DNA from: Apostichopus parvimensis
Lineage: Eukaryota; Echinodermata; Holothuroidea; Aspidochirotida; Stichopodidae
DNA length: 22,156 nucleotides
NCBI GenBank assembly: GCA_000934455.1
Contig: KN884405.1
Location: 113,624-135,779, forward strand
Direction of reading: 5' to 3'
Below the pieces are notes generated by a model, which was given only the letters and a program-made list of their open reading frames with translations, did not search any database and was not told the DNA's origin. The number at the start of each line of letters is the position of its first letter. The stretch's first letter is position 1. The translations under genes and the position numbers were made by a program. Of the stretch, positions 1-12,300 are shown piece by piece.

Positions 1-26
1 GAGAGAGAGAGAGGGGGAGAGAGAGG
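1..26. repeat. (GA)n microsatellite at window edge
   Basis: Alternating GA interrupted by one G5 run, in intron 8 of AGK; it may extend beyond the left edge. Confidence 0.85.
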
Positions 27-276
27 TCAGAATTAGTTGAAGCTAGTGGAACACTAGAAATTGTTACTCAGAGTTTCACGGGTTGAGCAATCATCAGATC
101 CACCAAACGTATATACTAAAATCTAATGTCCAATAATTTACGCCATACCTGAAAAAACTCTTCCATCCCCCTCCATTAAGGCTGCACATTCCCAAACACC
201 CCATTTCAACCACACACACCCCTCCCCACCCTCTTGCCAGAGTTATTTTCCTGGGTACTTAAATATCCCGTAATAC

Positions 277-337
277 CTGTGAGAGTGTGTGGAAAACAAA
301 TGCCATCCTGTGCTTCAACGGTCCAAAGTACCAGTAT
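277..337 (-). CDS. AGK: AGK coding exon 8 (last one inside the window)
   Basis: 61 nt completing codon 226 and coding residues 227-246: YWYFGPLKHRMAFVFHTLSQ. Human AGK reads YWYLGPLKIKAAHFFSTLK. The acceptor is TTGCTTTTCCAG; the donor is CACAG/GTATTA, weaker than the others but kept in phase. The next exon is not found in bases 1-276. Confidence 0.93.
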
Positions 338-3300
338 CTGGAAAAGCAAGATAGAAAATGCAGCGATAAGAACTAGAAGACAATCATGATCCAGAAATGT
401 TTGGAGAATACTTCAATGTAGACTCAGCTCACAGATAATGTTTACAAAGACAACAGAAAGGATATTCATGGTTGGAACTAAAATTGCACTTTTGTTTAGT
501 GATTGCCTTCAGACTGCATTGTTGAATCAATGCAAGGCATTTTCAGGAACAAATCTAATGACCTTCCCTCCTCAATGTATTTATCAGATTAGATCGGATC
601 GACGTTTCAAGCAAAAGCTATAAAGTACAGTCAAGTACTGTTAAAAGTTTTTGTAGCAAAGTAAGCATACTAAAATTGTTGGTGAGATGTCATTTAATTA
701 TGAATTGTAAATGAAAATATAGTCCTTCTTAACAGAACAATTGAAACCGTAATGAGAAGGAAAATCCAGAACAGTGAAAAAACTTCCAGCCTCCACTGGG
801 ATTCGAACCCGGGCCTCCCGCTTTGTACGTGGACACCCTAACCAATTAGGCTATGGATGCTGATTGAATGCCCAGAGGTTCGGTAAGGTAGGTCGTAATT
901 TCACTGGACATAGGCGTTTGACACCTGTATCGAACAATACTAGTTCTGTTTTTGGTGACATATTTTACCTTACTCTAGAGATAATATATATATATATATT
1001 TATATTTATACATATATCTATGTGCCACACCCACGTTGAATCTTAAATTTACTTCTAGTGGGTCAAGTTTATGCAACCTGTAATAAAAAGACATTAATAA
1101 CTGTAATTAAAGATTTTAAATCTATCAACATAGCACACTATACTTATTGTCCATTATTCATTTGTAGCCATGTGACATGATTAATATACAAAAGCCTCCT
1201 TCGAGCTCATCTTTACATGAACCTCAACAGAAATAAACATTCACATAACTTTTATTCGCCATTTTGTGATTAATATGCGCTTGACAAAACAACCCATCAC
1301 AAAGAACTTAAATCAAGTCCATTTACTGGCTTTCTCAATAATTACTTCTACTCTTTAGTCTTTATTGATTTTGACCATATTTCACATTTTTTTCTTCCTT
1401 TTTTTGGCGGGAACTATTTCTCAAATCCCTTTATGTGTGTGGGGTCTGTCTGCCACCAGAAGACACATATCTCTTCGATATTTGCGAATGGCCTCAGGCA
1501 GATTCAGGGTAAAGTTGGGGTCCCCTTTTTCTGAAACCATCGTTAAATACTGCCGCACCCGCCGTAAAAGGTTATATCAAAAGTCAAGATAACATAAAGA
1601 GAAAGGTACTCTACTCCATAACGGTTCCCGGGGGAAATTTGGTAGACAATGGTTTAGAAGAAATTCATCCAAACCTTTTAACATTTATACATGATCGATT
1701 TGGACTTTTTACAGTGACATGTCTTTGACCTTTTATCGAATACATCAATGAAGAACGAATCGGCGAATCATGACTGCAGTGGACAGGTCAGTTACTATTT
1801 CGGCAAAGTTGAACAAGGTCCAACTATGAGAGTATCTTTATCAAATTTATATTACTAGTCTCTCCTGCACATATCAAACATATCTGTAATGCACACCTGC
1901 AATATACTTTAAGAATATTATTATGAATATCTTATATGAAAGTAGGAAATATAATTTCAAATTTAGTGTTTGGGGAATTTGTGCATAACTTGTGGAAGGT
2001 AGATGGATTTTGTTTGTTGTAGATTTTGTATTGAAGGGACTGATGTTCTACGTGCAAACACTGCTTAAATACCTCTGGCATAAATCTCTGCGTATCTCGT
2101 ATATCAAGTTGTTAAATGGGATGCCAGATAAATTTATTCCCTGAAACAGTTTCCGAATTTGTAGACTATATATTTACGATTATTAGGTCAGTGCGGGGTG
2201 CAATAAAGGTGAAACTGTTTGCCAAGTATACCATTTGCCTCTAAAAATGCATGTCAGAAGGACCAAACATGGTTACCGAGTACACATATGACTTAAACCT
2301 TTTAATACTTATTTTAGAGCCGTGCACCCTCAAGGCACGTTATTCTTCACTCTATCAAATTTAAATGTGCCAATTTACAACCTGGCAATGTTTTAGAAAC
2401 ACAATTATCAGATAAAAAAACTTTCCAAAAGAAAAAGAGAGAGAAAAAACAAAGAGGAAGTTTGGGGCAGCTTTTGGGTTAATTGGATCAAAGTTAATCA
2501 AGAAGTTAATTATTCCTAGTATGTGGCGTTATCGGCATAATTCGTTCACAGTAGGCTTTGACATTTCATGGGCAAATCCCGGCGTTAGACGAAGACAAAA
2601 ACAAAAATCGTCTTCAAGTTTTGTTGAAAGTTTTACTTTGGACTACGACGTTTGAAGAAGATTTATGTTTGGCAAATGTTCATTGATGAAAATAGCAAAT
2701 TACTTGAACTTTCTTCTTTCTTCTCCTGGCTATTTCATGAGGAACAGTTCTGGGGGCAAAAGAGATCCGTTACATGGAAACTCATCCATTAGATAATTTC
2801 CTGACAGATCGTCTTCGGTTGTGCTATATTATTTTCTTTCTGCCACGGCACCAGAAGTAGTTCAAAAGTTGTTTTTGCGTTTTTGCCTTGTGTCGCTGGT
2901 TGTTTCAAACATTACCGTGTAGAAGCTAAAATACCACACACTCCGTAGAAATTTGGTAGTCTTTGAAAGCCTATAGCACACTGCAGCATGAGTTGCCAGC
3001 AATTTAAAGGTGGATCCACTGTAAGGTACTGTGGCACAGATCCTAAAACGTGAATAGTCAGCATTCAAATTCTGCGTAACAGTTTTGAAGGCAGTTAGAC
3101 TTTTTCTTATGAAAATACTATAAATGGTTCCTATGTATTTAAAAACTGCTATACTGTACATCTTTGTACAACTTGTATAGCAATTTGCCAGATTTGCATA
3201 GCATTGTGCGATGTGATACTACATAAATTATTCCAAAATCCTGTGTATGTAGTACAACCCAGCAGAAGAAAGATAAATGTCAGGTAACTTCTACTATATG

Positions 3301-6300
3301 CCTTCAGTGATTTGTGTCAGAGTAAACTCTAACATGCCGAAAAGGTCACTTTCTGCTAAATACTAGTCTAGCAATTTCGGGAAGAAGGGAATATTTAAAG
3401 GTGTGCTGCATGGACCCAAACTGTAGCACGCTATCATTTAAAAGTTTATCGACCTGCCTTGGTCATAAATTACCTCTTTTTACCAATTAGTCTGCAACGC
3501 CTGTCACATATTTTTTTCTTGTATGAGGGTCTTTGTGTGAACGCTGTATGATTAACTACACTGTAGACATGAACATATTTCCACACAGTGTTTTTACACG
3601 AAAAGCCTAATGGTGTTAATAAGCTATGCAGGCTAATTGTAAAGCCTCATGTTGATTTACGACCGGGGCAGGTTGATTACGTAATAACAAAACTTTCCTA
3701 GCTATAGCGTGCTATAATTGGAGCCAATAAAGCAGATCTTTGAACATACCATCCAAACCCATATCAGACTCTGTAAGTTATAATAGCTCATTAATGAATG
3801 CGAAATATATGCCAACATGATTAATGGAGGTCAAATTTGTGTGAAAACACTTCAACTTGTTGTATTGTGCCTCAGTATGTGCCTCAGCATGGGATGTCGT
3901 GTCCACTGTGTGGTATGAAGCCACACAGAAATAAATTCAGGGGGTCAAATGTCAACAAAAAAACACCAGCGGCTTTGTGGTCATTATGTATGTACCAAAA
4001 TGAGACGATGGACGAAACCATTTAAACCATGTGGGATATCAAACGCTGTAAGGAAACAGCTCATTAATGACTGTAAAAATGCCAAATGTCACATGATCAA
4101 AGGAGGTCAAAAGTCAAATTTTTGTGGAAACACTCCTAACCTGTTGAGTATGTGCCTCAGCGTGGGATGTAGTGTCCACTTTGTCATATGAAGCCACACA
4201 GAAATAAATTCAGGAGGTCAAAAACCAAATTTTGTGGGAAAAAATTTGTTTGGTGAACTCCCCCTTAACAATCAGTCATATGGTTAGTACATGCTTAGGC
4301 ATGGATTGTAGCGCCTACATGAGTAATGATGTCATAGGTTCAAAGGTCAGAGGGTCTAGGATTACATTACCAAAACATAACATTGGGTTTCATGCAATAT
4401 GATATCTAAAATACACATGCTCTTCAGTCTCCTCACATGACCTAATGATAGCATTAGTTTCAGAGTCAACACTTTTTATCAGTTTACCTTTAAAATGTCA
4501 AAAGACAAATTGACAGTTCCCAGACATGACTGCTAAAGCTAGGATATCTCCCAAATGGGACCAGATCTTTCCTAGTTGTCTTGGTAATTTTTCTTCACTG
4601 TAATAATCTCTGCCCGATAAGCTAAATATAATTGTTTGGTTTTGTGTCTGGCTTTCATTCTCTCATGTCTCCATGCTTCCACCATGTGCAGTAAACATTG
4701 TGATTTAAAATGATGATATTAAACCTGAGAACCGAGTCGATGTCTTTATGATCCAAGATCACCCAAAACCTACATATTTTTTCGTTGTTGATTAATTCCA
4801 TGACAGACGATCGTCTGTAGGAGCCCATTATGTACAATGAGAACTTGAACCTTGAGACTTGTCTTGATAGGTGATTTGGCATCATCAGTTATACCTAATT
4901 GAAAATGCCTGAGGTATAATCAAGTGCTTAAATAATAATGAATGGTCTAACAGATCGGCATTTAAGGGGCTGATTTGCATAATTGCTTAAAGCTGGAAAA
5001 AGGAAAGTTTACAGAGTTTGTACAAATTAAGTATATAAACTATGGAAGAACCAACAATTCACACACTTTGATGGAAATATTTGGAATAAAAACCTACAAA
5101 AAAAAAGCTGGCAAAAGCATCCATAAGTTGGTTTATCAATTACACTGACATCTTCATAGGTTAACAGTACAACATTCGGATATATGCTAGAAAGACACGT
5201 AATGGTCACTACATTTATGTTCAAACTTCAGCACTGCATTGATTGCTATGTTAATATATATAAAAAAAAAGCATATTAATCCTTCTATGAGGTACATTTT
5301 ATGGTCTAGAAACCATGGTACTTAAAAAAGAGGCCAAAAAATTGAATTGAATTTTGCAACTAAGTACAGTAACATTAATAATTTTAAACTTTGGATTTCT
5401 CAGAGGAGGGGGAATCCTCCCTATAGAACCCTTTCTGTGGCAACAATGTCAGCCAATGGAGGGTTTCCATGGTGATGAAGATGAAATTAGTTTTCCCAAG
5501 CAAAAAAACGCTTGACGCTGCCTAGGATACTCTGCAGCCAAGGCTGCATAGGAAATAAACTCATGCACTCAGCATTTCATGCAAAAGCACTCCTAGTCGG
5601 CAGTGATAATATTTAACGTTTGATATCGCTTCAGCCCTACTGCAGGAGAACTTTTGCAGCTCCTGTAGCTTTTCCCATCAAAATACCTTAAAAATTTTTA
5701 GTTTTGCTAAAAGTTAGGGATAATATATATCTTAAACAAACACAATGTCAAACATCACCAAAGGGGATATCTGCCCAAAATAACACATCAAATATTAAAA
5801 AAAGAAAGATCATTTTAGAAGAAAAAAAAGGAAAAAGAAGAAGATGAGAAATACTGTAGCCGATAAATTTCTTTTTAGTCTGAAGCATTTAATTCAGCTT
5901 CAAGGGTCACTCTGAGCAATTCAGAAATGATAGAATTTTTTTATACACAATATTACAAAACATTTCATTTATTTTACCTGTCTACTTATTAAGTGTTAGT
6001 TTGCATATTGTAAAACCAGAGACATTTTTTAAGGTCACAGAGACCTTCAGAAAAATCACATCACACGACAATATACATTTTCTTTGCACAGACAGCACAA
6101 TCCTGATTAACTGGGACTAGGGTTAACTCAAAAAAGCCATTTCTAACGTCACATGATTAACGGCTTATTTCTAGTTTGTTGGCGATTGGTTCTGGCTGCA
6201 ATATGGATGCTCAATTAAACATCATTGGTATCATCAAATGATGCATACAAATTGCTTTAACATGGTGACAAGTCCACTAGGTACCCATGGTTAAAAATAC

Positions 6301-9300
6301 TATATTCGAAGAACGTGTCAAGTTTTACCTAGACTTTATCTTCAGCGATAAATGGGGAAACAAGGTAAAAAGGAAAAATATATATGTATATATATCTACC
6401 TCTTGCTATGGCCTCCATCAATCTTTGTAGGTGGACATTCTCGCCCTACCTCTCTCATCTTTCAGCCATATCTGACTTTTAAATTGAACATTACTTAACT
6501 AGACTAATCAAATCACTATCTTGTTTCTTACTTTGTGGTCGTCTGTTTTGCATCATCGAAAGAACTCCATCTGAGATGGTTGACTGCAAATGTGGTTCTC
6601 TCCTCTGCATCCTTGAAAATGAAAAGAAAATATTTGAAGAAAAAGGGGGGGGGGGAAAAAACCTGCACATGTATGTATATTTCACACTTAATTTGTATTC
6701 GTACCAAAATCAAAATCGTACACAGGGCTAATAGAAATTTTGTGATCAAAGGTAAACTGTTTTCGAATACAGAAATAAAGCAAAACGTTCTTTCTACTAA
6801 TACACGATGCAAGTTGAGTCTGATAATGACATTGCATGGCCAGTTGTGCTTAAATTTTTAACTTCTCTGACTATTCAAGTTCTTTTTTCTTTGCTCATTC
6901 CTTTTGATTTGACAAATTATATATGGGGTAACAAATTACATGGTTGGGACGGCTGTTCCTTTACATTTAGAAACGTACCAAGATGTTTGATCGAAAAAAA
7001 AAAAATTGAACTGTGTTCAAATGGGGCAATTAGAAACAGCTATTACCACAACACAACACATCATTATCATTTTTATTTTTATTTTATATATAGCATAGCA
7101 TACCTCTATTATTGACTTCACATGAAAAATCAATATAGCTTTTTGACTGATGTTTTCAGATTATTTTGATAAACCAACAAAAAAAGGTGCAATTTGCAAT
7201 TGTTTACTGTACATTAGAAACTGCAACGAAATTACTTGGTTCGAAAAGCATTCATCACCTGCACTACTAACTTAGGTCAAACGAGAATGCTGATCTCATT
7301 TTCTGTTTCTTTTAAATTTATTGATACCTTAAGTATAACCTTGAATCTCCATAAATCATGTTGATGCAATCACGTAAACGTGACCGAACAACTGTTCTTC
7401 CTAATTACAACATCAGCAAACGATAATGTGCGATGAAAGAAGAAACATTTCCCTCCAGGGCTGGAAAGATTGATTAATGCATGTTTGCTTAGGTTAAGTG
7501 GCTAAAAATAGAAGCCCCCCCCCAAAAAAAAATTGTTTATATACCTTGCCATGTTTTCTCTTTATTATCATTTACACCCAGGGCAAAGAAGTCAAGATAT
7601 TTGTATACATTTATACTTCATTAGAATATCATGAATGTAAGACATTTTTCCATAATATCATATTTCCTTGTAATAGCGATGGGCTCAGATGGAGGGGTTC
7701 AGACAACAAAATCCCTCAAATGTCTAAATAACTGCAACACTCCACGAACACTGTACATAATTCTTTTTCACAACATTTTGATGTAACGTCGAGGGTTCAT
7801 GTTTGTGGGTTCATGTCATATCAAAAGAAAGAGTGGTATAGGGTGGCATTGAATGTGACTTTGTAATATATTTCCAGCAAAGATGTAAGAATTTAACTTA
7901 AAGGAAACACAAAAGCCAACCATCATCTTTAGCTTAATATATGCCTTCCCCTCCCCCACCCCCCAGAGAAAGCAGGTTAGAAAAATCTTTCTCTGTTTTA
8001 TACATCTAGATGTTCAAATTTACAGCTCCTAAAAACATTATACAGTCACTGGGTTCTGAATATTTTTACTTTTTCTGTGTTTTTCTTTTCATATCATTAA
8101 GGAAAACTGTTTATAACTAACAGTCTTGATGCTGAACACCACTGTCATGATAAGGTTGTATCAGAAAGCTCCAATATTTTCCATTCAGCATTTGCAAGAA
8201 ACAATCCCCATCACAGACAATACACATTGCAATCAATACAGAGATAACCTAATATATGTGAAGTACAGGTGGCTTGATGATGTGTGATAAGGAACGTCAA
8301 ATCTGTTATTTTTCCCGAATGGAATATGAGTTTTATTAGTCGTTTGGGGAAAGTTTGTTCATGACAGGTTTCTCACTCTCTATCTAATAATGGGTTTTGT
8401 ATCTCCTTTAACAAACATTACCTTTCATCTTCCAATCCCACATATCAAGCTACCTGTGACATGCACACATTTATTTGCTTGACTACTGAGAGCACTCGGA
8501 TGGAGATGCGTGATGATGATCTTGTAACGATGCAGAAAGGTCACTACCAATGTCACACATTCGCGCCAATGAATAATCTTTCCGAAGTTTAAAGGTACAC
8601 GTCCTTTCAGCTCATAATTTTTGACTGGTACTTTGGTCGGACTGTCAGCCTCGGGATGAGAGGTATTAACGTACACTGTTTATACACCCTCTGACAGACT
8701 GAGTAATGTGGGAAGTGCTGGCAGTAATATATATTACCTTTAGTGATGTCTGGATAGATTGATAAAAGTAGAGGATAGGATCAGGTATCAACATTTACCT
8801 AACATGTCCAAACAAACAAAGAGTAGAAAGCAATATTTTCTAACGTTGCTTTTGTAAACATACGATGGTTTATATTTTATGTGTCTTTCCGGTATGTCTA
8901 CAATCACGTCGAGCTTGAAATTCGGAATTAAAGTTATGTTCAATTTATATATCGAGAAAATACCAGATACCACAGCTTGAAACTTTCTTCTGTTTTTATG
9001 AGTTAGGGCAGCACCCGAGACCAATTGGAGGTAAGTAATGGTAGTGGTAAAAACAGAACATTTGGGATGGGTAGAGGGGGGGGGGGTTGTTTAGGGGATG
9101 AGGTGAAGATGGACAAAAGATGCAGCAGTGTCTCAGAAAAAGAAAAACTTGATTTTCCCTCAGACATAATAAAAATGGCCTACTTATTGAACCCGGGGAA
9201 GACACCAGAAAAAGAAGCCTATATTATAGGGTTAAAAGTGGGGCAGGTGATGAGGTGGGGGAGGGGGGAAAGAGGTGCCGAGGTGGCAGATAAGGATGGT

Positions 9301-12300
9301 GAGAAGCAGTTGAATCAGTTTCAAGGCCAAGGAGTACCTTCCTTATAAGACTGTATTGCCTCACTACCTGATCTCAGAATGACAATACTGGCATTGAGGT
9401 CGTCAAATTGATTTAGTTTTAGTTTTTTAGTTTTTTGTATGCCAATCCTCTTAAAAGGCACAGCTTGGGTTTCTTTAATAAAACAAGATTGATAGTGTTT
9501 GGTCTTTTGTAAATCAAGCTCTCAGAGAGAGAGAAAAAGGATTGACAAAGATGAACAAAAATAAGAAGAAAGGAAGGCAACCAAAAAGGGTAACCTGAAG
9601 TAATCCCTTACCCACATCACATTTATTCCGGGGGGGGGGGGTGAATGGGGAGGGGCTAGTTACTAAAATTGGCAGAAACTTTCTATCCCTTGGTGTTTCT
9701 ATTAGGTTGCAAATATATATACCTGCTTGGGATTGCTTGGGATTGGTGGCGTTTGATAGTATCTAAAATAAACTTGAACTTTCTCAAAACTTGAGAAAAA
9801 TCAAAATATTGAATGAATTCAATGGGTATCAATATAAGTACCACAGTCTTTTATATCACCAATCATTTCTTTTATTGAATTATACAATCATTGAGTATAT
9901 TAGAACATTGAGTGCCTAAATACAATACATACCACTTCAATTATTGTGTGTGTTAAAACAGTTAATAACAAGTTTCCCTTGAAAAAATTATCCAGAGAGA
10001 TGCACATTCTATGAAAATCAATTTGGCTTCAGTTAAAATCATTGAAGCTTGGATGTGATAAATAATTCCAAGTTAAAGAGCTGCCACCTGCAACTTTTGT
10101 CATATATAATAATAATAATCATAACAATATTTGATTTTTATATAGCGCTTTACCAAATGTAATGGAGTAGAATAACTCTTATTAACCACAATCACTTCCA
10201 GTCTTTAAGCAGAATTGAAACAAAACACAAACAAAAATATGGCTCACTGCTTGAACACTCAATAACCTTAAAATCCACAAGTTGTGTCTATTACCCCCTC
10301 CCCCCCCCACAAAAAACATGTTTATTCTGATTAAAATCATTTCTCGTCCTAACGGCACCCAGAGGATAATAAACAGCCTTTGGTTATACCGTACATGGAG
10401 GTTTGTATATATACAATCAACTTAATAAACATCTTCCAAATATTAAACAAGCATGAAATTGTTTTCATTTTATTTCAGTACAGATGAATAGTGCTATAAG
10501 TAACCTGCCCCTCACCCCCCACCCCGCCCCCTGGCATGTTTTCCATATTTGCAACCTAAGAGATAATCAACTCACTCATATCCACTTCCTTGAATGCTTT
10601 TTATCAACATCTCATATGCTTGTTTATGGCTGCTAGTGCCTTGTTAAGATCCTTACAAAAGTTTGACCCCGCAAAAAAAAAAGAAGAAAAAAGTACTATA
10701 CCTAATAAAAATTTAAATTCAAAGTTGAAGGTTTACATTCTTGTTTGAGGCCAAGGCCCACTCATACGACTTTACAACTGAAGTCCTGGTCATATGTAAC
10801 TTGTCACACCCACACACCAGTGTGCACAATTCAATCAATCTCTCCTGGGGCACCACACTGCACCACATCTACGAGTCTCCCAGGGGACTTCCCATAGGTT
10901 GCAGCCACAAACCGGCATACACAAGCATATTTACAAGTTACCTTGCAAGTCCCCATTTTTACACCTGGGTGAAGAGAGGCAAAGGAGATTAAGTGCCCTG
11001 CCTTGCCCATGGACACAACGTATTGATCTGGTCAGGACTTGAACCTGCAAACCTTAGATCACAAGTCAACTGTTAAACGCTCTCATTAACACAACCTCTA
11101 GCTGATCCATGGTACAGACCCGATTGTGCTGTTTATACCATAAGGTCAGTGTACATACTGCAGCACTACTACTGTACATGTTAACATACTTAAAGACAGG
11201 GAGCTCATAACACTTATGACATATGCAGAGTCATGACATTATTACTGGTGTTTTTATTGTATCATTAACAAATCATACATAGCACACTTACATTGATGTG
11301 TTATCATATAATGTCAGTTTTTTCTCATTATTGATTTATATTGTCCTTAAGTACAATGACAGTAAATGACATGAATAATAACGGGATGCAAAGGAAACAA
11401 AATCGTAATGTAGAATCATCAGTTCCCTCGGTAACATCGTCAAAAGTAAACACTGTCAGTCAAAGCCATTTGGTTACTGTTTTACACATTAACAGGATCA
11501 ATAAAGTCTGTACTTTCATAATATCCACTGAACGATACAAATCGCCAATAGGTAGAAGCACTTTCATGACCTTGATATGTACTTTAAAATGATATTGAAC
11601 TGATTTTATTTCTAACGTACTTTTACGACCTGACTTCCATTGCCAAGCCTACGAACATTGTTTTGAATAAGAACACATACAGTATATACATATATATTTA
11701 TACGAAGCTGCATCACGTCAGTATTGGAAGAAAAGTGGCATCCAGTATGTTGGCGAAACCAAAACCACCCTCAAGAAGCGATTCTATGGTCACAGATCCA
11801 CAGTCAACACCATGAAGACTGAGACCCCAGTTGGAGAACACTTCAACCTTCCCAACTATACCATTAGCGACATGTCCCTACAGGAGATTGAATCCTTAGG
11901 TAGCAGTCCTGACCTAGTACGAATCAGCAGAGAGAGGCTGTGGATGCAACGCCTTCACACCATTCAACCTCATGGGCTCAACATTTAGGAAGGACATGAC
12001 TAACTTTTCTTCTGTCCCCCCCTTCCCTCTCCCCTTGTTCCCCTCCCCAATCACTTCTCTTCTCATAGCTCTCTACCACCATTTTTTCTCCACACCTTTC
12101 TGTCTTTGTCCTTCTCCAGTTTATTCCCTACTCCCATCCCTTAATCCTATCTTTGTCCCTCCACTGTTTATCTCCTACCTCTCCTCTTCCTTGTTGGTTT
12201 CTTTCTTTCTTCTCTCCATCCCTTGTCTACTAATCCCCTTACATCTATCTCTATGTGTTCACCATGCTCATTAACATGTCTGTATTCTGTGCGTGTTTTT

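Larger units (their letters stand above)
338..6531. other. AGK intron 7: mostly unannotatable AT-rich intron
   Basis: About 6.2 kb. Supported contents are the tRNA-like SINE head (789-860), an AT microsatellite (984-999), a GC-richer patch (about 1440-1640) of unknown nature, and the 273-bp-period duplication (3785-4222). Scattered open frames of 60-100 codons on both strands show no motif, no homology I recognise and no splice context, and are taken as chance. Confidence 0.7.

Noticed and set aside
2521..2655. 44-codon plus-strand frame starting MWRYRHNSFTVGFD
   Set aside because: It ends in a basic and serine-rich low-complexity stretch, with no homology and no neighbouring exon signals.
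6491..6861. Overlapping 94- and 108-codon frames on opposite strands around 6500-6860
   Set aside because: Only the part 6532-6611 on the minus strand is coding (AGK exon 7). The rest of each frame runs through intron and a G11 run.
9025..9348. 107-codon plus-strand frame in intron 6
   Set aside because: It crosses a G11 run and purine-rich low-complexity sequence, with no family resemblance and no splice context.
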